NCBI RefSeq assembly: GCF_030160275.1
Contig: NZ_BSOA01000053.1
Location: 89,247-153,246 of the forward strand
DNA from: Dyella flagellata
Lineage (GTDB): Bacteria; Pseudomonadota; Gammaproteobacteria; Xanthomonadales; Rhodanobacteraceae
DNA: 64,000 bases
Direction: 5' to 3'
The notes beneath the pieces are model-generated. The model was not told where the DNA came from. It saw only the letters and a program-made list of their open reading frames with translations, and ran no database searches. Below, piece by piece: positions 58,801 through 64,000 of the stretch (the stretch's first letter is position 1; each line of letters opens with the position of its first letter). The translations under genes and the position numbers were made by a program.

Positions 58801-61414
58801 TGGCGGCATTTTCGTGCGTCCCTCGCAGCAGTTGTCGACGGAGGATCGCGTGCTAGTGCAGTCGGTGGCGCGCATCGTGCTCTATGACAGTCGCGGCACG
58901 CTGGCCGAGCAGATCGAGCGCCGCCGGGTGGAACCGCAACTGCCGGCGCTGAGCACTAGCAGGCTCGGTCCGCCCGAGACCACGGCGATCGAGGACGATA
59001 CCCAAACGCTTTTGGACACACTGCAGTTGAGCAACCGCTACGGTGGTTTCTCGCCCGACCTCAGCGAGTACGTGATCGTGCTGCGTCCAGGCCGACACAC
59101 GCCGGCACCGTGGTCCAACGTGCTGGCCAATCCCGATTTCGGCTGCGTGGTCTCCGAGGCCGGCAGCGCCTACACCTGGGCGGAGAATTCGCACGAATTC
59201 CGGCTTACGCCCTGGCACAACGATCCGGTCAGCGACAGCTGCGGCGAAGCAGTCTATCTGCGCGACGAGGACACCGGCCGCTACTGGTCACCCACGCCAC
59301 TGCCGCATCGTGGCAAGGGCACTTATGTAACGCGACATGGTTTTGGCTATTCGGTGTTCGAGCACGTCGAGGACGGCATTCATATCGAGCTGTGGATGTA
59401 TGTGGCCTTGCACGCGCCGGTGAAGTTCTGGGTGCTGCGGGTGTCTAACCGCTCCGGCCGTGCGCGGCGCCTGTCCGCGACCGGGTACGTGGAGTGGGTG
59501 TTGGGCGATATGCGCAACAAGTACGCCATGCATATCGTGTCCGAATCCGATCCGGCGACTGGCGCCCTGCTGGCGCGCAATGCGTACAACACGGAGTTTC
59601 CGGGCCGGGTGGCGTTCTTCGATACCGATGCCGGCAGCCGCAGCGTGACCTGCGACCGCATGGAATTCCTGGGCCGCAATGGCCATCCGCGGGCACCGGC
59701 TGCGCTCAGCCGCATCGGCCTGTCCGGGCGCATCGGCGCGGGCCTCGATCCCTGCGCGGCGATCCAGGTGCCGTTCGAGCTGGGCAAGGACGAATCCCGC
59801 GAGGTGATTTTCCGCCTCGGTGCGGCGCCTGATGCCAGGGCGGCGAGCGATCTGGCGCATCGCCATCGCGGCTCCGGCGCGGCCGCGGCAGCGCTGGAGG
59901 AAGTGCGCATGCATTGGCGCTGGACCTTGGGCAAGGTGCAGGTGAGCACGCCGGACATCGGCGTGAATGCCTTGGCCAACGGCTGGCTGATGTACCAGGT
60001 CATCGCCGCACGCTTCTGGGGCCGCAGCGGCTATTACCAGTCCGGTGGCGCCTTCGGTTTCCGCGACCAGTTGCAGGACTCCATGGCGATGATCCACGCC
60101 AGCGCGTACAGCGCGCGGCAGCATCTATTGCTGTGCGCGGCGCACCAGTTCGTGGAAGGCGATGTCCAGCACTGGTGGCATCCGCCTTCCGATCGCGGCG
60201 TGCGCACGCATTGTTCGGATGACTACCTGTGGCTGCCGTTGGCGCTCAGCCGCTACGTCCATACCACGCACGACACCGGCGTCATGGACGAGCGCATCGG
60301 CTACATCGAAGGGCGGCCGCTGCGGCCGGAGGAGGAATCCTATTACGACCTGCCGGCGCGTTCGCAGCAAAGCGCCACGCTGTACGAGCACTGCGTGCTG
60401 GCGATCGAGCGCGGCATCGATGCGCTTGGGGCGCACGGTCTGCCGCTGATCGGCACCGGCGACTGGAACGACGGCATGAATAAGGTCGGCGAAAAGGGCC
60501 ACGGCGAAAGCGTATGGCTGGGTTTCTTCCTGTACGAAGTGCTGAATTCGTTTGCCCAGACCGCGCGGCGCCGCCAGGATGAAAGCTTCGCGCAGCGCTG
60601 CGAAGAGCAGGCAGGCAAGCTCGCCGCCGCGCTGAACGAGCACGCCTGGGACGGCGAGTGGTACCGGCGCGCGTATTTTGACGACGGCACGCCGCTGGGT
60701 TCGAAGCAGAACGAGGAATGCCGCATCGACTCGATCGCGCAAAGCTGGTCGGTATTATCGGGCGCGGCGCCACCGGAGCGCCGAAAGCAGGCGCTGGAAT
60801 CGCTGGACCGGTATCTGGTGAAGCGCGCCGCCGGCATCATCCAACTGCTCGATCCGCCGTTTGACCGCACGCCAATGGACCCTGGCTACATCAAGGGCTA
60901 TGTGCCCGGCGTACGGGAAAACGGCGGCCAGTACACGCATGCCGCCGTTTGGGCCACGATGGCCTTTGCTGACATGGGGGATGCGCGGCGCGCGTGGGAA
61001 CTGCTACGCATGATCAGTCCGATCCATCACGGCGGCGGCGAGCGCATCGATGGGTACAAGGTGGAGCCCTATGTGGTCGCCGCCGATGTCTATTTCGGCG
61101 GCGTGCACGACGGCCGTGGCGGCTGGACCTGGTACACCGGCTCCGCCGGCTGGATGTACCGTCTGATCATGGAATCGCTGCTGGGCCTGCGCGTGGAGGG
61201 GGAAAGCCTGTACATCGCCCCTGTGCTTCCGCCAGACTGGACGGAGTACCGCCTGAGCTACCGGCACCGCGAGACTGATTACCAGATCGTGGTGCACGTG
61301 GCGCAGGACGGGGCGGAACCGCGCCGCATCCTGTTCAACGGCAAGCCGGTCGAAGGTGACCGCCTGCCGCTGATCGACGATGGCGGCGAGCACCACGTGG
61401 ATGTTTATTTGTGA
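52883..61414 (+). CDS. ndvB: Cyclic beta-1,2-glucan synthase, NdvB/Cgs type
   Basis: 2843 aa, family-typical. Order: an N-terminal region, the membrane-embedded GT84 glycosyltransferase with DAD (613-615) in VTLDADTQLPRD and the RRHRWVRGDWQ motif, a glycoamylase-like central domain, and a GH94-type phosphorylase domain with GTGDWNDGMNK (about 2524-2534, catalytic Asp D2530). It makes periplasmic cyclic glucans from UDP-glucose. The start at 52883 is preferred: GAGGAA lies 4-9 bp upstream and the residues become conserved there. Coupled to the HAD gene by a GTGA overlap. Confidence 0.95.
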   Translation: MEPALRAELFSAEQMEQHGMALARQHKLSPRSSSDRLLERLDENADLLLQACEALTAAAKSNRRISPAAEWLLDNYYLIEDQIRIARKHLPRRYNRELPCLVQEGEGSGLPRVYVLALETISHGDGRVDDESLGRFISAYQRVQPLKLGELWAIPIMLRLALIENLRRAAVRVLSDWHYREQAGKWADLLTEIAERDPKSVVIGVADMARSDPPMTSAFVAELARRLQGQSTVLAMPLTWVEQRLAESGSNTEHQLQLEAQEQAANQVSVGNSIGSLRHLSAIDWHAFVERLSIVEQTLQQDPAGVYPNMDFATRDHYRHVIERLARASQLGEGEVAHEAIELARAWAAEHAPEAIQAHAGYYLIDEGLPALEQKAGYRYHAWMNLRRGLLRRPLAWYAGLIVLLTLAFAAPIVYAAGTNRYGSWALVLIAIPALLATSQFALGLVNWLVTLTTSPGMLPRMDYSRGVPPSSRTLVVVPAMLGDSQDVEDMVEALEVHFLANRDQNIHFALLSDFKDADEERLEHDQAILRLARQYLEALNAKYAPGSGDRFYLLHRPRRYNHADKLWMSYERKRGKLTDLNNLLRAGDTSPFMLTVGPIEVLRGIRYVVTLDADTQLPRDAAQAFAGVMAHPLNRPFYDASKGRMLRGHGILQPRLGISLPSSGRSRFAMLFGSEVGIDPYTRMVSDVYQDLFGEGSFIGKGVYDVDAITQSLDGRFPDNTILSHDLIEGCYARSGLLSDVPLYEEYPSSYVGDYQRRHRWVRGDWQLLPWVLPRVPNARGEWVKNTLGGLSRWKIFDNLRRSLVAPSFLALFLIAWGCLNQPIIWTVAVLALLFTLPLLSSLLAIAQKQEDITLTSHLKSAITPAGQHLARALFNLLSLPHEAYYSLDAILRTLWRMAVSRRNLLQWRTSRDVAQEGMRSIAYTYRVMWINPVLAVLTIIAVWSRQPLALAPAVPVLLLWLIGPAVVQWSSGQRKEAAFAPSRREMRFLRALSRRTWAFFETYVGAEDNWLPPDNVQEVPAHVVAHRTSPTNIGLSLLSCLAAYDFGFISAARLLDRVAKTSQTLQGMSRYRGHLYNWYDTVTLQPLAPNYVSSVDSGNLAAHLLVLRPGLLALLDEPLFHPRLLEGLRDTLTLLRDALPEGHSNAAIASLRQLLRENVRQPPATLDRVMIHLVDLQMRIGNLDALVPHDESSEAHFWFQRLCEQLADVRHEVDLASAWTAHLAEQEGIPSLRQVLIAAGTNNDSDPFGPKARRDEILRLASNISELAVMDFRFLFDPRKKLLSIGYNVDERRLDASCYDLLASEARLASYLAIAQGQLPQDSWFALGRLLTTAGGKPVLLSWSGSMFEYLMPMLVMPSYQGTLLDQTCRAAVRRQIEYGRQTGVPWGVSESGYNTVDVHLNYQYRAFGVPGLGLKRGLGEDVVIAPYACVMALMVAPVEAYANLDRLAAEGRRGRFGFYEAVDYTPARVPHGQNAVTVSSFMAHHQGMSLLSLAYLLLNQPMQKRFDNDPQFRAIALLLQERVPKNATEYLQSISFESLQAGIATADNPLRVFSDPDMPRPAVQLLSNGRYHVMMSSAGGGYSRCRDLAVHRWHEDYTRDNWGQFCYLRDVETGEFWSTTYQPTLARPDHYEAIFSDARAEFRIRKHHYDAHTEIVVSPEDDIELRRVRLTNRGRRPRTIEITTFAELVIAPPMADASHPAFSNLFVQTEWVAATQALLGTRRPRANDERVPWMCHLIAVHDAAVDEISYETDRAKFIGRGRSMAKPLALSKLASHAQLSNTVGSVLDPIVAIRVRITLPPEASATVDVVTGVAEQRDSCLHLAEKYRDRHLADRVFDLAWTHSQVLLQQLNATHVDARLYERMAASILYANTLMRAETSVLQANRRGQSGLWGQAISGDLPIVLLRIGDIANIELVRQLVQAHAYWRMKGLAVDLVIWNEDQAGYRQELQDLILGLIASSTEANLIDRPGGIFVRPSQQLSTEDRVLVQSVARIVLYDSRGTLAEQIERRRVEPQLPALSTSRLGPPETTAIEDDTQTLLDTLQLSNRYGGFSPDLSEYVIVLRPGRHTPAPWSNVLANPDFGCVVSEAGSAYTWAENSHEFRLTPWHNDPVSDSCGEAVYLRDEDTGRYWSPTPLPHRGKGTYVTRHGFGYSVFEHVEDGIHIELWMYVALHAPVKFWVLRVSNRSGRARRLSATGYVEWVLGDMRNKYAMHIVSESDPATGALLARNAYNTEFPGRVAFFDTDAGSRSVTCDRMEFLGRNGHPRAPAALSRIGLSGRIGAGLDPCAAIQVPFELGKDESREVIFRLGAAPDARAASDLAHRHRGSGAAAAALEEVRMHWRWTLGKVQVSTPDIGVNALANGWLMYQVIAARFWGRSGYYQSGGAFGFRDQLQDSMAMIHASAYSARQHLLLCAAHQFVEGDVQHWWHPPSDRGVRTHCSDDYLWLPLALSRYVHTTHDTGVMDERIGYIEGRPLRPEEESYYDLPARSQQSATLYEHCVLAIERGIDALGAHGLPLIGTGDWNDGMNKVGEKGHGESVWLGFFLYEVLNSFAQTARRRQDESFAQRCEEQAGKLAAALNEHAWDGEWYRRAYFDDGTPLGSKQNEECRIDSIAQSWSVLSGAAPPERRKQALESLDRYLVKRAAGIIQLLDPPFDRTPMDPGYIKGYVPGVRENGGQYTHAAVWATMAFADMGDARRAWELLRMISPIHHGGGERIDGYKVEPYVVAADVYFGGVHDGRGGWTWYTGSAGWMYRLIMESLLGLRVEGESLYIAPVLPPDWTEYRLSYRHRETDYQIVVHVAQDGAEPRRILFNGKPVEGDRLPLIDDGGEHHVDVYL

Positions 61415-62091
61415 ATCAAGCCAACGCTTCGCACGTATTCCTGCTGGACGTCGACAATACCTTGCTCGACAGCGACCGCTTCACTGCCGACCTGCACGCG
61501 CATCTCACGCGGGAGTTCGGCCAGGCCGAATGCGATCGCTACTGGGCGATCTACGAACAGCTGCGCACTTCGCTGGGTTACGTCGATTATTTAGGCGCGC
61601 TGCAGCGCTTCCGCCTGGAGAACGATACCCGTCCGGGCGTGTTCAACTTGGCGTACTGGCTGCTCGATTATCCCTTCGAGCACCGGCTGTACGCCGGCGC
61701 GCTGGAGGCTGTCGACGAGCTCAACAAGCTTGGCCGGGCGGTGATCCTTTCCGACGGAGACGTTGCGTTCCAGCCGCACAAGATCGAGCGCGCCGGCATT
61801 CGTGGCGTCGTGCGCGGGGAAGTGTTGATCTTCGTGCACAAGGAACTGGCCTTGCAGCAGATGCAGGCGCGCTATCCGGCCAGTCACTACGTGGTGGCGG
61901 ATGACAAGCCGGACCTGCTGGCGAAGATGAAGCACCTGCTCGGCGATCGCCTCACCACGGTGTTCGTGCGCCAGGGGCATTACGCTTTGCGGGCGAACTT
62001 GGACGAGCTGCAGCCCAGGCCCGACTACACCATCAACGCCATCGGCGAGCTGCCGGCCCTGGCGGCCGAACTGGTGCGGGCCGCCGCATGA
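61411..62091 (+). CDS. HAD-superfamily hydrolase
   Basis: 226 aa. HAD motif I FLLDVDNTLLDSD (two Asp), motif II VILSDGD (Ser), motif III Lys in PHKIERAG, and motif IV YVVADDKPDLL. It is a phosphatase-type enzyme of unknown substrate. The GTG start overlaps the ndvB stop, so it is likely in the glucan operon and may dephosphorylate a sugar phosphate made or released there (inference). Confidence 0.88.
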   Translation: MNQANASHVFLLDVDNTLLDSDRFTADLHAHLTREFGQAECDRYWAIYEQLRTSLGYVDYLGALQRFRLENDTRPGVFNLAYWLLDYPFEHRLYAGALEAVDELNKLGRAVILSDGDVAFQPHKIERAGIRGVVRGEVLIFVHKELALQQMQARYPASHYVVADDKPDLLAKMKHLLGDRLTTVFVRQGHYALRANLDELQPRPDYTINAIGELPALAAELVRAAA

Positions 62092-62166
62092 ACGGATCGC
62101 CACCGTCAACGCGGCACAGACGAAGGGTTGATGTGCCGTCGCCGATAATGCGCCGCTGCCTGATCG

Positions 62167-62196
62167 GCTCCAGTCCCTGCAAGCAGGGGCTGGAGC
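62167..62196 (+). promoter_or_regulatory. Hairpin before pgm
   Basis: 14-bp stem GCTCCAGTCCCTGC / GCAGGGGCTGGAGC (one wobble) closed by only AA, 31 bp before the pgm start. It may terminate the HAD transcript or control pgm translation. Confidence 0.5.
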
Positions 62197-62227
62197 ATGT
62201 GACCCCTCAACCAGGAATCCCCAACAC

Positions 62228-63877
62228 GTGAACCCTAACGTTGACGCCCGCGCCGGAAAGCCCGCTCCGCAAGCCATGCTGGTGGACGTGCCCAAGCTGC
62301 TGGACGCCTATGCGGAGCTGCGCCCGGACCCCACCGAACCCGCCCAGCGCGTGAGCTTCGGCACCTCCGGTCATCGCGGCTGCTCGTTCGAGGCTAGCTT
62401 CAACGAATGGCACGTGCTGGCCATCACCCAGGCCATTTGCGACTACCGTCGCCAGAAGCACATCACCGGCCCCCTGTATATCGGCATCGATACGCACGCG
62501 CTGTCCCAGCCGGCGTTCGAAAGCGCGCTCGAAGTGCTGGTCGCCAATGAGGTGGCGGTAGCCATTTCCGCTGGCGGCGAATACACGCCCACCCCGGCCG
62601 TGTCGCATGCCATCCTCACCTACAACCGCAATCGCCTCGACGGATTGGCCGACGGCATTGTCGTCACGCCTTCGCACAACCCGCCCACCGACGGCGGCTT
62701 CAAGTACAACCCGCCCAATGGCGGTCCGGCCGAAACCGACGTCACCAGCTGGATCCAGCAACGCGCCAATGCCTTGCTCGAAAGCCGGCTCGACGGGGTG
62801 AAGCGGATGAGCTATCCGCAGGCGCGCCGATCCAGCCTGGTGCAGGAATACGATTTCCTCGGGCGTTACGTCGAGGACCTGAAGAACATCATCGACTTCA
62901 ATGTGATCCGCAGTTCCGGCGTGCGCATGGCGGTCGATCCGCTGGGCGGCGCCGGCGTGCATTACTGGCAACCCATCGCGCAGCGTTACGGCATTGACCT
63001 GAGCATCGTCAGCGACTCGGTCGATCCCACCTTCGGTTTCATGACCGTGGATTGGGATGGCAAGATCCGCATGGATCCTTCCTCGCAATACGCGATGCAG
63101 CGCCTGATCGGCTTGAAGGATCGCTACGACGTGGCGTTTGCCTGCGATACCGACCACGACCGCCATGGCGTCGTCGCGCGCAGTGTGGGGCTGATGCCGT
63201 CGAATCATTACTTGTCGGTCATGGTGGACTATCTGTTCCGCCACCGCCCGCAGTGGACCGACAAGGCCAGCGTGGGCAAGACCGTGGTGAGCAGCTCGCT
63301 GATCGATCGCGTGACCGAGCGCCTGGGGCGCCGGCTGTATGAAGTGCCGGTCGGTTTCAAATGGTTCGCCGACGGCCTGTTCAATGGCGTGCTGGGTTTC
63401 GGCTGCGAAGAAAGCGCGGGTGCTTCCATGCTGCGCCATGACGGCAAGGTCTGGACCACCGACAAGGACGGCATCGTGCCGGCGCTGCTGGCCGCGGAAA
63501 TGACCGCACGCATGGGCAAGGATCCGGGCGAGCTGTACGCCGATCTGACTGGTGCCTTGGGCAAGCCGTATTCCAGCCGCGTTGACGCTGCCGCGAATGC
63601 GCAGCAGAAGGCCCGGCTCGCCAAGCTTTCGCCTGAGCAATTGCAGAGCAAGGAGCTGGCCGGGGAGAAGATCGTCGGGGTGCTCGATCGCGCACCCGGC
63701 AACAATGCGCCGATCGGTGGCATCAAGGTGATGGCCGAAAACGGCTGGTTCGCCGCGCGCCCGTCGGGTACCGAGGAGATCTACAAGATCTACGGCGAGA
63801 GCTTCCGCAGCGAAGAGCACCTGCAGGCGATCCTGCAGGAGGCGCAGGGCATCGTGGATGCGGCGTTGGCCGGCTGA
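62228..63877 (+). CDS. pgm: Phosphoglucomutase
   Basis: 549 aa, GTG start. Alpha-D-phosphohexomutase signatures: SFGTSGHRG, the phosphoserine loop TPSHNPP (S149), metal-binding DTDHDRHG, sugar-binding [10 protein letters not shown] and phosphate-binding RPSGTEE. It interconverts glucose-6-phosphate and glucose-1-phosphate. With galU at 26.9 kb it supplies UDP-glucose for ndvB upstream. Confidence 0.97.
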   Translation: MNPNVDARAGKPAPQAMLVDVPKLLDAYAELRPDPTEPAQRVSFGTSGHRGCSFEASFNEWHVLAITQAICDYRRQKHITGPLYIGIDTHALSQPAFESALEVLVANEVAVAISAGGEYTPTPAVSHAILTYNRNRLDGLADGIVVTPSHNPPTDGGFKYNPPNGGPAETDVTSWIQQRANALLESRLDGVKRMSYPQARRSSLVQEYDFLGRYVEDLKNIIDFNVIRSSGVRMAVDPLGGAGVHYWQPIAQRYGIDLSIVSDSVDPTFGFMTVDWDGKIRMDPSSQYAMQRLIGLKDRYDVAFACDTDHDRHGVVARSVGLMPSNHYLSVMVDYLFRHRPQWTDKASVGKTVVSSSLIDRVTERLGRRLYEVPVGFKWFADGLFNGVLGFGCEESAGASMLRHDGKVWTTDKDGIVPALLAAEMTARMGKDPGELYADLTGALGKPYSSRVDAAANAQQKARLAKLSPEQLQSKELAGEKIVGVLDRAPGNNAPIGGIKVMAENGWFAARPSGTEEIYKIYGESFRSEEHLQAILQEAQGIVDAALAG

Positions 63878-64000
63878 AGGCAGCTTCACGCCCGGAGGGC
63901 CAGATCTTTCAGGTGGCGAGTATTTGCCCCCTCCCCTGCAAGCACCTGATTAGCGTCGAGTCTCAGCTGGGTTTCGCAAATCCTGCTCGGTCCTGGAGCA
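63878..64000. other. Non-coding end of window
   Basis: No gene begins in the last 123 bases. Nothing notable beyond ordinary intergenic sequence. Confidence 0.5.

Overview
The window is GC-rich, densely coded gammaproteobacterial chromosome. Gene order and content (dapB, carA-carB-greA, rpsA-ihfB-lapA-lapB, copL-copA-copB, an NdvB-type cyclic glucan synthase, a zinc-independent L36 and GTAG-type REP palindromes) point to the Xanthomonadales, most likely Rhodanobacteraceae (Dyella, Luteibacter or Frateuria type). That assignment rests on family recognition by eye, not on a search. I see no rRNA, tRNA, insertion sequence, prophage or CRISPR array.

Layout. 1-8.6 kb: a secreted epoxide-hydrolase/dehalogenase-type hydrolase, dapB, a GlpQ-like phosphodiesterase, a cation exchanger behind a yybP-ykoY (manganese) riboswitch, then a minus-strand run of five genes: 2OG-Fe(II) oxygenase, Lgt-like membrane protein, radical SAM protein resembling archaeal tetraether synthase (Tes), small membrane protein, TPR membrane protein. 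8.7-13.9 kb: carA, carB, greA and a convergent rpmJ. 13.9-16.9 kb: LysR regulator, two toxin-antitoxin pairs with palindromic operators, DUF1272 protein. 16.9-19.4 kb: fadH and an acyl-CoA-binding protein. 19.4-27.9 kb: cmk, rpsA, ihfB, lapA, lapB, a WecA/WbpL-type transferase, a WbpM-type dehydratase and galU (envelope polysaccharide and LPS control). 27.9-31.6 kb: DUF2182, DUF899, a winged-helix regulator and a Vgb-like propeller. 31.7-40.5 kb: bacterial alpha-2-macroglobulin plus penicillin-binding protein 1C. 40.5-43.1 kb: FAD oxidoreductase, CsaA, MBL hydrolase. 43.2-47.3 kb: copper-resistance operon ending in a cytochrome c. 47.3-52.5 kb: GT2, TSUP exporter, HU-like protein, aquaporin, DedA-rhodanese fusion, GlsB-type protein. 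52.9-63.9 kb: NdvB, HAD hydrolase and phosphoglucomutase.

Genes that act together: pgm (glucose-6-P to glucose-1-P) and galU (to UDP-glucose) supply the donor for NdvB; alpha-2-macroglobulin with PBP1C is the classic periplasmic defence and repair pair; CopL/CopA/CopB with a Met/His-rich periplasmic protein and cytochrome c form a copper module; rpsA to galU is an envelope block.

The most striking non-coding signal is a dispersed inverted-repeat family: ten head-to-head REP dimers, two monomers and one divergent relative, nearly all just after stop codons, in three cases supplying the stop codon itself, and once apparently built into the signal-peptide region of the glpQ-like gene. The best candidate for an undescribed system is the Tes-like/Lgt-like/oxygenase run at 4.5-8.6 kb, which I read as a possible membrane-lipid modification cassette.
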